A DNA stretch of 64,000 bases from Oxalobacter sp. (GTDB lineage: Bacteria > Pseudomonadota > Gammaproteobacteria > Burkholderiales > Burkholderiaceae_D): assembly GCA_017524145.1 (NCBI GenBank), contig JAFWUI010000043.1:62001-126000 (forward strand), in the 5' to 3' direction. The position numbers and the translations under genes were made by a program. Shown piece after piece: positions 1 through 8,611 of the stretch. Position 1 is the stretch's first letter, and the number at the start of each line of letters is the position of its first letter. The notes under the pieces are model-generated. The model saw only the letters and a program-made list of their open reading frames with translations, searched no databases and was not told the DNA's origin.

Positions 1-56
1 TCAGTTCCGGGGAATCGGTGATGTCCCTGTTTGATGAATTGGACAAGAAAGTCTGA
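1..56 (+). CDS. prs: ribose-phosphate pyrophosphokinase, C-terminal tail only (first prs copy)
   Basis: The window opens inside a reading frame whose last codons read SSGESVM, then SLFDELDKKV, then TGA at 54-56. The same SSGESVM string occurs near the C-terminus of the complete prs gene at 1065-2030, so this is the end of another PRPP synthetase. Its position directly before rplY is the usual place of the housekeeping prs in Burkholderiales, so this copy is probably the main PRPP-making enzyme (ribose-5-phosphate + ATP to PRPP + AMP). Only 17 full codons are visible, so catalytic residues cannot be checked. The identification rests on this short C-terminal match and on context. Confidence 0.75.
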   Translation, partial: SSGESVMSLFDELDKKV

Positions 57-60
57 TTGC

Positions 61-124
61 AGGTTTTTTCTGGAATCTCTGGTCGCGGAGATTCCTCAAC
101 AGAGAGGTAAAACCTCGTTTTTTT
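61..124 (+). promoter_or_regulatory. leader with attenuator-like alternative hairpins before rplY
   Basis: Three pairings are visible between prs and rplY. An 8-bp perfect stem joins 72-79 (GGAATCTC) to 88-95 (GAGATTCC). A short GAGGT/ACCTC hairpin at 104-116 is followed by seven T residues (118-124), like a weak intrinsic terminator. AGGTTTT at 61-67 can instead pair with AAAACCT at 109-115, which would disrupt the terminator stem. This may be only a leaky prs terminator or a transcriptional attenuator of rplY. The pairings are read from sequence; the function is inferred. Confidence 0.35.
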
Positions 125-143
125 AATTTAATTGGAGTTATCA

Positions 144-749
144 ATGAAAGTAGTAGCATCCGCTAGAGCAGAAGTAGGGACCGGAGCGAGCCGCCGCCTG
201 CGTGCTGCCGGCAGGGCACCTGGTATCGTTTATGGTGGCACTGCCGAACCTGTCAGCATTACGCTGGACCACAATGAACTGTTTTATGCTTTGAAGAAAG
301 AAGAATTCCATTCTTCCATCTTGGACCTGGAAATCGACGGCAAGGTCGAAAAAGTCCTGTTGCGTGACTTCCAGCCACATGCATACAAACCCCTGATCCT
401 GCATGTTGACTTCCAGCGTGTTGATCCTAATCAGCAGATTTCTGTCAAGGTTCCACTGCATTTCATCAATGAAGAAGCTTCCCCTGCTGCCAAGGCTGGT
501 GGACTGCATCGTGCAGCGTCTGACCTGGAAATTTCCTGTTTGCCAGCAGACCTGCCTGCATTCATTGAAGTTGACCTGACGGGTCTTGCCATCGGTCAGT
601 CTATCCACCTGAAAGACCTGAAACTGCCAGCTGGTGTCAAAGCAGTTTCCCATGACGCATCTTTGGCAATTGTTACAACCGAAGAAGTTGCTGCGCCTGT
701 TGAAGAAGCTGAAGGCGAAGCAGCTGCTCCAGCTCCTGCTGAAGCTTGA
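144..749 (+). CDS. rplY: 50S ribosomal protein L25 (Ctc/TL5 long form)
   Basis: Encodes a 201-aa protein of the long L25 type: an N-terminal 5S-rRNA-binding domain (about residues 1-93), then the C-terminal TL5/CTC beta domain and an acidic Ala/Glu/Pro-rich tail. It binds 5S rRNA in the central protuberance of the large ribosomal subunit. The ATG at 144 is preferred over an in-frame start at 132 because GGAG (134-137) lies six bases before it and the product then begins [12 protein letters not shown], as in the family. It follows prs by 87 bases that contain possible attenuator structures, and is closed by a strong terminator at 767-802. Confidence 0.95.
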   Translation: MKVVASARAEVGTGASRRLRAAGRAPGIVYGGTAEPVSITLDHNELFYALKKEEFHSSILDLEIDGKVEKVLLRDFQPHAYKPLILHVDFQRVDPNQQISVKVPLHFINEEASPAAKAGGLHRAASDLEISCLPADLPAFIEVDLTGLAIGQSIHLKDLKLPAGVKAVSHDASLAIVTTEEVAAPVEEAEGEAAAPAPAEA

Positions 750-766
750 TTGTAAAAATATTGATG

Positions 767-802
767 AAAAAGCATCTGCTACTTGGCAGATGCTTTTTTT
801 TT
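767..802 (+). terminator. rho-independent terminator after rplY
   Basis: A stem AGCATCTGC / GCAGATGCT with loop TACTTG, flanked by A residues upstream and a run of nine T residues downstream. It is a classical intrinsic terminator that separates rplY from the tRNA gene. Confidence 0.9.
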
Positions 803-827
803 GAATATAATCATATTTTCCCAATAT

Positions 828-904
828 AGGGGAGTCGCCAAGTTGGTTAAGGCACCGGATTCTGATTCCGGCATTCGAGGGTTCGAATCCTTCCTCCCCT
901 GCCA
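828..904 (+). tRNA. glnV-like: tRNA-Gln (anticodon CTG)
   Basis: A 77-nt cloverleaf. The acceptor stem is AGGGGAG (828-834) with CTCCCCT (894-900), the discriminator is G and CCA is encoded at 902-904. The anticodon stem CCGGA/TCCGG encloses loop TTCTGAT, giving anticodon CTG (decodes CAG). The T-arm carries GGTTCGAATCC. The sequence is close to E. coli glutamine tRNAs. In Burkholderiales a tRNA-Gln commonly precedes prs, and here it precedes the second prs. Confidence 0.95.
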
Positions 905-1064
905 TCCCGCATTCCAATACTCCTGAATCCTGGAATTTCCTTTGAAATCAATGAATAATGCTGTTAGCCAGCTCTAATGGTGTTCAATTGGCTTCAACAG
1001 GACCAGGAAAAATTGTTTATACTTCTGCCTATACACTGAACCGTTGATGGAAAGAAGCCGAATC

Positions 1065-2030
1065 ATGTCTGACCATAAAATGAAGATTTTTTCTGGCAAT
1101 GCCAATCCAACACTTGCATCCAGGGTTGCAAGCCGGTTAGGGATGCCTTTAGGGAAAGCGCTGGTCACCAAGTTTTCTGATGGTGAGGTCCGGGTTGAAC
1201 TGAATGAGAATGTCCGGGGTATGGATGTGTTCATCATCCAGCCCACCTGTGCACCGACCAATGACAACCTGATGGAAATCCTGCTGATGGTGGATGCCTT
1301 GAAACGGGCATCAGCAGGACGTATCACTGCCTGTATCCCTTATTTCGGTTATGCCCGTCAGGACCGCCGTCCGCGTTCCACCCGCGTTGCAATTTCTGCC
1401 CGTGTCGTGGCGAATATGCTTGAACGGGTCGGTGTCGACCGTGTCATCATCATTGATGTCCATGCGGACCAGATCCAGGGGTTCTTTGATATTCCTGTCG
1501 ATAACATCTATGCATCGCCAGTCCTGCTCAGGGACCTGAAGAAAAAGAGTTATAAGGACCTGGTTGTGGTTTCACCGGATATCGGTGGTGTTGTCCGCGC
1601 CCGTGCGTTGGCAGAACGTTTGGGCTGCGAACTGTCCATCATTGACAAACGCCGTCCAAGACCTAATGAATCAGAAGTCATGAACCTGATCGGCAGTGTT
1701 GAAGGCAGGAACTGTGTCATTATGGATGACATGGTGCGGACGGCAGGCACCCTGACCAAAGCGGCGGATTCCCTGAAGGAGATGGGAGCCAAGATGGTTG
1801 TGGCCTATTGCACACATCCAGTGCTTTCTGGCCCTGCGGTTGAACGTATTGCCGCTTCATCATTGGATGAGCTGGTTGTGACCGATACCATCCCGCTGTC
1901 CGACCTTGCCAAGAAATGCAGCAAAATCCGTCAGGTTTCCTGTGATGAACTGCTGGCGGAAACCCTGCGTCGGGTCAGTTCCGGTGAATCCGTCATGCAG
2001 TTTCTGCAGGAGATGATCAACAACAGCTGA
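1065..2030 (+). CDS. prs: second, divergent ribose-phosphate pyrophosphokinase
   Basis: Encodes a 321-aa class I PRPP synthetase. Family landmarks are present: FSDGEV, the APTNDN and YARQDRR segments of the ATP site, [10 protein letters not shown] with the catalytic His, and the KRRPR lysine-arginine pair. The PRPP-binding loop reads DDMVRTAGT (residues 221-229), with Arg at 225 where characterised enzymes have a conserved Asp (E. coli DDMIDTGGT). The ATG at 1065 is chosen because GGAAAGAAG lies seven bases upstream; an in-frame TTG and ATG at 1044/1047 lack such a site. This is a paralogue of the copy ending at 56. The Arg could impair or alter PRPP synthesis or make it a regulatory subunit (inference). 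Confidence 0.88.
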   Translation: MSDHKMKIFSGNANPTLASRVASRLGMPLGKALVTKFSDGEVRVELNENVRGMDVFIIQPTCAPTNDNLMEILLMVDALKRASAGRITACIPYFGYARQDRRPRSTRVAISARVVANMLERVGVDRVIIIDVHADQIQGFFDIPVDNIYASPVLLRDLKKKSYKDLVVVSPDIGGVVRARALAERLGCELSIIDKRRPRPNESEVMNLIGSVEGRNCVIMDDMVRTAGTLTKAADSLKEMGAKMVVAYCTHPVLSGPAVERIAASSLDELVVTDTIPLSDLAKKCSKIRQVSCDELLAETLRRVSSGESVMQFLQEMINNS

Positions 2031-2055
2031 TGTCTGTGAGGAGCCCTTTCCAAAG

Positions 2056-2086
2056 AACGCCGCCCTTTAGGGGCGGCGTTTCATCT
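2056..2086 (+). terminator. rho-independent terminator between prs and pth
   Basis: A 10-bp GC-rich perfect stem AACGCCGCCC (2056-2065) with GGGCGGCGTT (2071-2080), loop TTTAG, followed by a T-rich stretch. It lies between convergent prs and pth and probably ends prs transcription. Confidence 0.8.
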
Positions 2087-2097
2087 TTCAGGAGCGG

Positions 2098-2676
2098 TCA
2101 GTTTGCTGAATGCAGTGTCATCATGGCCTTTTCCATCTGATTGCCACAGACTTCCGGCATCAGGGGGATGGCACGGTTGATGGCTTCCACAATCTTGTCC
2201 ATATCTTCATTGCGGGGACGTTGCAGGACATAATCAATCACGGGAAGATGGGGATTGATGTTGCGGGGGTGTCCGATACCGAGCCTTAAACGCCAGAAGT
2301 TCTGGGTGCCCAAGGCACTTACAATATCCTTGAGGCCATTATGTCCACCAGTTGAACCAGAACGTTTCAGTTTTGCCTGACCAGGTTGAATATCCAGTTC
2401 ATCATGGACAACCAGGATTTCTTCAGGCTTGATTTTGAAAAAACGGGCGATGGCACCAACGGCAAGGCCGGATCGGTTCATATAGGTCTGCGGCTTTACC
2501 AGCAGGACATCTTCCCCGCCGATTTTCATTTTGGCAACCTGGGCGGAAAATTTGGATTCCCTGTTCCAGCGGTCTCCAGTGTTGAGATTGTCAACAAACC
2601 AGAAACCGGCATTATGGCGGGTCAGTTCGTATTCGGGACCGGGGTTTCCAAGCCCCACAATCATTCGGATGGTCAT
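2098..2676 (-). CDS. pth: peptidyl-tRNA hydrolase
   Basis: Encodes a 192-aa bacterial Pth, which cleaves the ester bond of peptidyl-tRNAs that fall off ribosomes and so recycles tRNA. The family start GLGNPG (residues 8-13, Asn11), the catalytic His21 in TRHNAG, and the VHDELD segment that holds the catalytic Asp are all present. It is the last gene of a minus-strand group rep-slyX-DUF2288-pth and starts 19 bases after the DUF2288 gene. Pth usually follows rplY on the same strand in related genomes; here it faces the prs/rplY pair, so a local rearrangement has occurred. Confidence 0.96.
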   Translation of the reverse strand: MTIRMIVGLGNPGPEYELTRHNAGFWFVDNLNTGDRWNRESKFSAQVAKMKIGGEDVLLVKPQTYMNRSGLAVGAIARFFKIKPEEILVVHDELDIQPGQAKLKRSGSTGGHNGLKDIVSALGTQNFWRLRLGIGHPRNINPHLPVIDYVLQRPRNEDMDKIVEAINRAIPLMPEVCGNQMEKAMMTLHSAN

Positions 2677-2695
2677 AACGCAACTTCAATAAAAG

Positions 2696-3052
2696 TCAGC
2701 TTCTGCGATGCTGGACAAGAATCCATGGCCTGACAACAACAGCCCATAAGGTTGGATTGGTTTCTGCCCAGATTTTTGCCTGTTCATCGGTAAGCCGTTC
2801 GATTTCCCGTCGTTCAATCATCGATTGGATGGCATTGACATCGTCAGCTTCCATCAGCTGGGCTACCTTGACCAGGTCAATGCTGTCGGTGACAGAAATC
2901 AATTTGCCACCGGCAAAGAACCTTTCCAGTTCTTTCCAGCTGATTTTGGCAGTCTCCATATTGATGCGGGCATAATGCAGTTTTTCCTGCTCGGCTTTGA
3001 ATTCCTTGGTATTGGTCGCTTCAGAAGACATAATCGTATTTCGGTTGGTCAT
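2696..3052 (-). CDS. DUF2288 family protein
   Basis: Encodes a 118-aa protein of unknown function. The core (SWKELERFFAGG, then a VDLVKVAQ-like stretch, and a C-terminal WAVVVRPWILVQ) matches the DUF2288 family, small soluble proteins of Proteobacteria. The start is set at 3052 because its ATG overlaps the slyX stop codon (TGATG), which suggests translational coupling. A later ATG at 3031 (product beginning MSSEATN) is also possible and would give a more typical family length. It sits between slyX and pth. No catalytic motif is recognisable. Confidence 0.8.
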   Translation of the reverse strand: MTNRNTIMSSEATNTKEFKAEQEKLHYARINMETAKISWKELERFFAGGKLISVTDSIDLVKVAQLMEADDVNAIQSMIERREIERLTDEQAKIWAETNPTLWAVVVRPWILVQHRRS

Positions 3053-3249
3053 CAATAATGGGGAGGCGGTTCATTCAGCGGACGGTCACTTTCGATATCG
3101 ACAAGCCTGACCGCCAGTTCCTTGAGGATGGCTTCAAGGTCGTTGATTTTCACCTGCTGGCGGTAAATCTCCTTGTTCAGCTCATCAATCAAGTCTTCCT
3201 GATGGGTGAGCCGTATTTCAAGGTCAGTCAGTCGTTCGTCCGTATTCAT
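3052..3249 (-). CDS. slyX: SlyX family protein
   Basis: Encodes a 65-aa, highly charged protein that is mostly heptad-like coiled coil (LTDLEIRLTHQEDLIDELNK and following) and ends in the PPPHY signature of SlyX. The function of SlyX is poorly understood; the name comes from its position next to slyD in enterics. The ATG at 3249 is preceded in frame by a GTG at 3252. The stop codon overlaps the ATG of the DUF2288 gene. It lies 45 bases downstream of rep and is probably cotranscribed with it. Confidence 0.88.
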   Translation of the reverse strand: MNTDERLTDLEIRLTHQEDLIDELNKEIYRQQVKINDLEAILKELAVRLVDIESDRPLNEPPPHY

Positions 3250-3294
3250 CACAATCGCGATTTTAAAATCAAAAAGAAGGAATCATCTGCCATC

Positions 3295-5355
3295 CTACGC
3301 TTTTTTTGCGTTGAGCAATGCCTTGAGGTGGGCAATCCGTTGTTTCGGTGTCAGGACTTCTTCGGATTTCGGGACGGCATCCCCCTCATCCAGCTTCATT
3401 TCCCTGATAAACCGGGAAGGTTCCCTGTCAACGATTTCACGCGCTTGATGACGTTTCCTGCACCAGGAAACCTGCAGGGTCCGTTGCGCACGGGTGATGC
3501 CGACATACATCAGGCGGCGTTCCTCTTGGATCCGTTGTGCCAGCAGTTCAGAAGGCATGTCATCAGTGTGATGGGAGGTGTTTGGCAGCAGGCCTTCTTC
3601 CACACCGACCAGGAAAACATGCGGGAATTCCAGTCCCTTGGCTGCGTGCAGTGTCGAAAGATGGACAGCATCCTGTTCCCCGTCCTTGCCTTCAAGCATC
3701 GTCATCAGGGCAACCATCTGGGTGACTTCCAATAAGGTACGTTCAGGCTCATCCATCTGTCTGCCGCCACAGCATTTATTTTTCAGCCAATCAGTGAATT
3801 CCAGCACGTTCTGCCATTTTGTCTTGGCAGTGCGCTCATCGAAAGCATCATACAGATAGCGCTCGTAGTCGATTGCCTTCACCAACCCGTCCAGCAGCTG
3901 TGCCGCTGGCTCTCCTTTTGTTGAAGGCCTTCCTGCCTGTTCTTCGATATGGTTGATGAAATCACAGAATTCCCGTAATGGACGGAGCTGGCGGGTTGGC
4001 AGTTCTGCGTCGACGCCGCCCTTGTAAGCGGCTTCAAACAGAGAACACTGCCATTGACCGGCAAAAGTCCCCAAGGTTCTGAGCGTTCCTTCCCCCACCC
4101 CTCTTCGGGGTGCCGTGATGGCACGGATGAAGGCTGGGTCATCATCCAGGTTGGCAATCAGGCGCAGGTAAGCGATGAGGTCACGGATTTCAGCCCGTGA
4201 GAAGAAGCTTTGCCCGCCTGAAATGGTATAGGGGATGTTTTCCCTTCGGAGCGCAGTCTCGAAAACCCTGGCCTGATAGTTGCTGCGGTAAAGGATTGCA
4301 AAATCCGAATATTTTGCACGGCGCTCAAAACGTCTGTTGGACAGCTGCATGACAACCTGTTCGGCTTCCTGTTCCTCATCAGGCATCATCTTGGCACTGA
4401 CAGGGTCTCCCAGACCATGCTCAGACCAAAGTTTCTTTTCGAAAAGTTTGGGATTGTTGCCAATCACTGCGTTGGCAGCCTGCAGGATGCGCATCGAAGA
4501 ACGGTAATTCTGTTCAAGGCGGATGACCTTGAGGTCTGGAAAATCCTGCTGCAACGCGTTCAGGTTCTCAATGGTTGCACCACGCCATGCATAGATTGCC
4601 TGGTCATCATCACCGACGGCGGTGAACATCGGTTTTTTGCCAGGACCGGTCACCAACAGCTTCACCAATTCGTACTGGCAGATATTGGTATCTTGGTATT
4701 CATCAACCAGCAGGTAACGCAACCGCCTTTGCCACCGGTCCCGGATATCAGGATGCTGTCTGAAAAGCTCAACCGGCAAACGGATCAAGTCATCGAAATC
4801 CACTGCCTGATAAGCAGAGAGGGTAGCGGCGTAGTTCCGGTAAACCCGGGCAACATAAGCATCCTGTTCACTGACCGCTGATTTCATTGCCATGTCAGGC
4901 GAGACCATGGCGTTTTTCCAGAGGGAAATACCTGTCTGGACATCCCGGATGATTTTCCGGTCTGTTTTCTTGGAAAGGTCTTGGATCAGGGCAAAGCAGT
5001 CATCGCTGTCCAGGATGGAAAAACGGGGCTTCATACCAAGGGAAGCATATTCCTGCCTCAGGATCTGTACCCCAAGGGAATGGAAGGTCGAGATGGTCAG
5101 CAGGGAAGCATCTTCACTGTCTGGGAGCATCCTGCTGATACGTTCCCGCATTTCAGCAGCAGCCTTGTTGGTGAATGTCAGGGCAGCGATATGCTTTGCT
5201 TCATATTTCCCGGTTTCAATCATATGGACGGTTTTCTGGGTGATGACCCGGGTCTTGCCAGACCCAGCTCCTGCCAATACCAGGCAGGGACCATCCAGAT
5301 AAGCGACAGCCTCCCGTTGCTGGGGATTCAGTCCATTGAAAACCGCTGATGACAT
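3295..5355 (-). CDS. rep: ATP-dependent DNA helicase Rep
   Basis: Encodes a 686-aa UvrD/Rep-type superfamily 1A helicase that moves 3'-5' on single-stranded DNA and clears protein roadblocks ahead of replication forks. Visible motifs: GLNPQQREAV Q-motif, Walker A AGAGSGKT (residues 28-35), LTFTNKAA (Ia), VDEYQDTN (II), GDDDQAIYAWRGA (III), LEQNYRSS (IV), STLHAAKGLEFPHVF (V) and MYVGITRA (VI). The GPCLVLAGAGSGKTRVIT segment is closer to Rep than to UvrD. The start at 5355 is picked by family length; in-frame ATGs reach 5484 but add non-conserved residues. It is the first gene of a minus-strand group and diverges from hslVU. Confidence 0.92.
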   Translation of the reverse strand: MSSAVFNGLNPQQREAVAYLDGPCLVLAGAGSGKTRVITQKTVHMIETGKYEAKHIAALTFTNKAAAEMRERISRMLPDSEDASLLTISTFHSLGVQILRQEYASLGMKPRFSILDSDDCFALIQDLSKKTDRKIIRDVQTGISLWKNAMVSPDMAMKSAVSEQDAYVARVYRNYAATLSAYQAVDFDDLIRLPVELFRQHPDIRDRWQRRLRYLLVDEYQDTNICQYELVKLLVTGPGKKPMFTAVGDDDQAIYAWRGATIENLNALQQDFPDLKVIRLEQNYRSSMRILQAANAVIGNNPKLFEKKLWSEHGLGDPVSAKMMPDEEQEAEQVVMQLSNRRFERRAKYSDFAILYRSNYQARVFETALRRENIPYTISGGQSFFSRAEIRDLIAYLRLIANLDDDPAFIRAITAPRRGVGEGTLRTLGTFAGQWQCSLFEAAYKGGVDAELPTRQLRPLREFCDFINHIEEQAGRPSTKGEPAAQLLDGLVKAIDYERYLYDAFDERTAKTKWQNVLEFTDWLKNKCCGGRQMDEPERTLLEVTQMVALMTMLEGKDGEQDAVHLSTLHAAKGLEFPHVFLVGVEEGLLPNTSHHTDDMPSELLAQRIQEERRLMYVGITRAQRTLQVSWCRKRHQAREIVDREPSRFIREMKLDEGDAVPKSEEVLTPKQRIAHLKALLNAKKA

Positions 5356-5457
5356 ATTGCCTGATTGACCCTTTCTGACAGAGGTCAGCATTATAGCAGT
5401 CCAGGGGCAGGCTATTGGTGTGTAATCAGGGTAAACTACCATTTTGGCAGGCTTCCT

Positions 5458-5486
5458 CTTGAAATCCAGAGGGTTTGTCCCCATTA
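5458..5486 (+). promoter_or_regulatory. sigma32 (heat-shock) promoter of hslVU
   Basis: CTTGAAA at 5458-5464 and CCCCATTA at 5479-5486 are separated by 14 bases and lie 40 bases upstream of hslV. Both boxes match the sigma32 consensus (CTTGAA, 13-17 bases, CCCCATNTA) very well. Known hslVU operons are heat-shock controlled, which agrees with this assignment. Confidence 0.82.
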
Positions 5487-5525
5487 CAGTAAAATCGTTT
5501 CACCGTATCAATACCAGGAAAACAT

Positions 5526-6062
5526 ATGGAACAGTTTCATGGAACAACCATCGTCTCTGTCCGGCGGGGCAATACCGTCGCATTGGGTGGGGATGGTCAG
5601 GTCACATTGGGCAATATCGTCATCAAAGGGACAGCCCGTAAAGTGCGCAAACTTTTTGGCGGGCGCGTGCTTGCAGGATTTGCAGGCGGCACTGCTGATG
5701 CATTTACCCTGATTGAACGGTTTGAGGCAAAACTGGAAAAGCATCAAGGCAACCTGCTTCGGGCTTCAGTTGAACTGGCGAAAGACTGGCGGACTGACCG
5801 TATGCTGCGCCGCCTTGAGGCGATGCTGCTGGTGGCTGACAAGACATCCACCTTGTGCATCACCGGTAATGGTGATGTCCTGGAACCTGAAGAAGGGGTT
5901 GGTGCCATTGGTTCTGGTGGGCCCTATGCCCAGTCTGCTGCATTGGCACTGGTCCGTAATACGGAGCTTAGCCCTGAAGAAATCGTCAAGAAATCGCTTG
6001 AGATTGCGGGGGACATCTGCATTTACACCAACCGCTCGCATATCATTGAAAAATTGGACTGA
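5526..6062 (+). CDS. hslV: ATP-dependent protease subunit HslV (ClpQ)
   Basis: Encodes a 178-aa proteasome-beta-like threonine peptidase that forms a double hexamer capped by HslU and degrades damaged or regulatory proteins in the cytoplasm. The precursor starts MEQFHG and the predicted N-terminal nucleophile is Thr7 of [10 protein letters not shown], exposed after removal of six residues, which is longer than the single Met removed in E. coli Hsl[10 protein letters not shown] and the lysine in the AxKVRKLF segment are conserved. Its ATG lies 40 bases downstream of a sigma32-type promoter. It is followed by hslU after 33 bases, so the two form an operon. Confidence 0.97.
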   Translation: MEQFHGTTIVSVRRGNTVALGGDGQVTLGNIVIKGTARKVRKLFGGRVLAGFAGGTADAFTLIERFEAKLEKHQGNLLRASVELAKDWRTDRMLRRLEAMLLVADKTSTLCITGNGDVLEPEEGVGAIGSGGPYAQSAALALVRNTELSPEEIVKKSLEIAGDICIYTNRSHIIEKLD

Positions 6063-6095
6063 AGAAATCCTGAGAAGCAAAAAGCTGGAACAATT

Positions 6096-7433
6096 ATGAA
6101 TCTGACTCCCAAAGAGATTGTCACTGAGCTGGACAAACATGTTGTCGGACAATCCAAAGCCAAGCGTGCTGTCGCTGTGGCGTTGCGTAACCGCTGGCGC
6201 CGCCAACAGGTAGATGAACCACTGAGACATGAAATCACGCCAAAGAACATCCTGATGATTGGGCCTACCGGTGTCGGTAAGACCGAGATTGCCCGGCGTC
6301 TTGCCCGTTTGGCAGAAGCACCGTTCATCAAGATAGAAGCCACCAAGTTCACAGAAGTCGGTTATGTCGGACGGGATGTCGATACCATTATCCGTGACCT
6401 GATTGATATCGGTGTCAAACAGACCCGTGAAGCAGAAATGAAGAAAGTCCGTTCCAAAGCTGCGGATGCAGCTGAAGACCGTGTGCTTGACATCCTGATT
6501 CCGCCAACCCCGGATTTTGGTTTCGACAAAGAGAAAACCGCTGTAGCATCCAATGAAAACACCCGTCAACGTTTCCGCAAACAGCTGCGGGAAGGTACGC
6601 TGAACGACAAGGAAATCGAAATCCAGGTTGCTGAACCAGCGCCGCATATGGAAATCATGGCACCCCCAGGCATGGAAGAGATGACGGAACAGATCAAATC
6701 CATGTTTTCCGGGATGAACAGCGGTAAGAAGAAAAGCCGTAAGGTCAAGGTCAGTGAAGCACTGAAGCTGATGCTGGAGGAAGAGGCTGCAAAACTGCTC
6801 AATGAGGAAGACATCAAGCAGAAAGCCATCACCAATGTCGAACAGAACGGCATTGTCTTCTTGGATGAGGTTGACAAGATTGCCTCCCGCTCTGAAACCA
6901 CTGGTGGGGCGGATGTTTCCCGTGCCGGAGTGCAGCGTGACCTGCTGCCATTGGTCGAAGGCACTACGGTCAACACAAAATATGGGATGATCAAGACAGA
7001 CCATATCCTGTTCATTGCTTCAGGGGCTTTCCAGCTGGCGAAGCCATCCGACCTGATTCCTGAACTGCAAGGACGTTTCCCGATCCGTGTTGAACTGGAA
7101 TCGCTTTCCATCGCGGATTTTGAGCAGATCCTGACCAGTACGGAGGCCAGCCTCATCTCCCAGTACAAGGCACTGATGGCAACTGAAGGGCTGAACCTGG
7201 AATTTGACAAAGAAGCCATCCATCGGCTGGCGGAGATTTCCTATACCGTGAACGAGCGGACGGAAAACATCGGTGCCCGCCGTCTGTACACGGTCATGGA
7301 ACGGTTGTTGGAAGAAGTCTCTTTCACTGCTGTCAGCTGTGGCGGCAGTACATTGACCATCACCAAGGACTATGTGAATGAACGGTTGGATGAACTGTCC
7401 GAGAACGAAGACCTGACCCGGTACGTCCTGTAA
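6096..7433 (+). CDS. hslU: ATP-dependent protease ATPase subunit HslU (ClpY)
   Basis: Encodes a 445-aa AAA+ unfoldase that feeds substrates to HslV. The Walker A motif GPTGVGKT is at residues 56-63, the pore motif GYVGRD comes shortly after it, Walker B FLDEVDKI is near residue 257, and the C-terminal sensor region carries [17 protein letters not shown]. The terminal residues RYVL are the type of tail that docks into HslV. The length equals E. coli HslU (443 aa). It ends at a terminator shared with the convergent gap gene. Confidence 0.98.
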   Translation: MNLTPKEIVTELDKHVVGQSKAKRAVAVALRNRWRRQQVDEPLRHEITPKNILMIGPTGVGKTEIARRLARLAEAPFIKIEATKFTEVGYVGRDVDTIIRDLIDIGVKQTREAEMKKVRSKAADAAEDRVLDILIPPTPDFGFDKEKTAVASNENTRQRFRKQLREGTLNDKEIEIQVAEPAPHMEIMAPPGMEEMTEQIKSMFSGMNSGKKKSRKVKVSEALKLMLEEEAAKLLNEEDIKQKAITNVEQNGIVFLDEVDKIASRSETTGGADVSRAGVQRDLLPLVEGTTVNTKYGMIKTDHILFIASGAFQLAKPSDLIPELQGRFPIRVELESLSIADFEQILTSTEASLISQYKALMATEGLNLEFDKEAIHRLAEISYTVNERTENIGARRLYTVMERLLEEVSFTAVSCGGSTLTITKDYVNERLDELSENEDLTRYVL

Positions 7434-7450
7434 TTTCCACTTGACGGCAA

Positions 7451-7490
7451 GAAGCCCGTTTCCCTTTTCAGGGAAGCGGGCTTCCGCTTT
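7451..7490. terminator. hairpin terminator between hslU and gap
   Basis: GAAGCCCGTTTCCCT at 7451-7465 pairs with AGGGAAGCGGGCTTC with a single G-T pair and a short loop, and T-rich sequence follows. It lies between the convergent ends of hslU and gap and can serve either strand, more clearly the plus strand. Confidence 0.8.
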
Positions 7491-7510
7491 CTATGCCAGA
7501 TTTTTTTAGA

Positions 7511-8524
7511 TTATTTGGCAGCCATCATGGCTTCGGCATTGTCCAGCATACGGCAGGAGAAGCCCCATTCATTGTCGTACCATGCCAGGATCTTGACGAG
7601 GTTGCCACCGACGATACGGGTCTGGGTGGCATCAAAGATGCTGGAATGTGAATCATGGTTGAAGTCTATGGAGACCAGTGGTTCCACGTTGTAGCCCAGG
7701 ATGCCCTTGAGTTTGCCGTCAGAAGCTTCCTTGACGATGGCGTTGACTTCTTCAACCGTGGTGTCGCGTGCGGCAGTGAAGGTCAGGTCAACGACGGAAA
7801 CATTCGCGGTAGGCACGCGCATTGCAAAACCATCGAATTTGCCAACCAGTTCAGGCAGGACCAGTCCCACAGCAGCAGCAGCACCGGTACGGGTCGGGAT
7901 GATGTTCAGGGCAGCGGCACGGGCACGGCGTGGGTCACGGTGGGCGACATCCGTCAGACGCTGGTCATTGGTGTAGGAATGGACTGTGGTCATCAGCCCT
8001 TTGACAATACCCAGTTTTTCATTCAGTGCCCATGCGACAGGTGCCAGGCAGTTGGTGGTGCAGGATGCATTGGAAACCACGGTATCAGATGCTTTCAATA
8101 CGCCCTGGTTGACACCGTAAACCACCGTTGCATCGACATCCTTGCCGCCAGGAGCGGAAATCAGGACCTTCTTGGCACCGGCTTTCAGATGGGCAGAGGC
8201 AGCAGTCTTGGAGGTGAAAAGGCCGGTACATTCCATGACAACATCGATATTCAGGTCTTTCCATGGCAGTTCTTCAGGATTGCGGATGCTGGTTACCTTG
8301 ATACGGTCGCCATTGACAACAAGTGCATCGCCATCAATAGCGACTTCAGCATCGAATTTGCCATGGACAGTGTCATATTTTGTCAGATGTGCCAGGATGT
8401 CCAAGGAACCCAGGTCATTGATGGCAACAATCTCAACATCGTTTTTCTTGCCATATTCATAATGGGCACGAAGGACATTACGGCCGATACGGCCAAAACC
8501 ATTGATTGCTACACGGATTGTCAT
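7511..8524 (-). CDS. gap: type I glyceraldehyde-3-phosphate dehydrogenase
   Basis: Encodes a 337-aa GAPDH (glyceraldehyde-3-phosphate + NAD + Pi to 1,3-bisphosphoglycerate). The Rossmann start INGFGRIGR (residues 7-15), the catalytic Cys155 in SNASCTTNC, the HSYTNDQ His partner and the C-terminal [12 protein letters not shown] are all present. Asp37 in INDLGS at the nucleotide site fits NAD rather than NADP preference. It lies 87 bases downstream of tkt on the same strand, the order seen in many betaproteobacteria, joining the pentose phosphate pathway to lower glycolysis. Confidence 0.97.
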   Translation of the reverse strand: MTIRVAINGFGRIGRNVLRAHYEYGKKNDVEIVAINDLGSLDILAHLTKYDTVHGKFDAEVAIDGDALVVNGDRIKVTSIRNPEELPWKDLNIDVVMECTGLFTSKTAASAHLKAGAKKVLISAPGGKDVDATVVYGVNQGVLKASDTVVSNASCTTNCLAPVAWALNEKLGIVKGLMTTVHSYTNDQRLTDVAHRDPRRARAAALNIIPTRTGAAAAVGLVLPELVGKFDGFAMRVPTANVSVVDLTFTAARDTTVEEVNAIVKEASDGKLKGILGYNVEPLVSIDFNHDSHSSIFDATQTRIVGGNLVKILAWYDNEWGFSCRMLDNAEAMMAAK

Positions 8525-8611
8525 AGGGCTTTCTCCCGTTGTTCTAAAAATATCAATCAGTCGTTGTCAGGATATGGCATCTACCGTACTGGACAATGCC
8601 ATACGTCTTTT

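Noticed and set aside
5766..7004. A 412-codon minus-strand open frame.
   Set aside because: Antisense to hslV and hslU; no domain and typical shadow composition.
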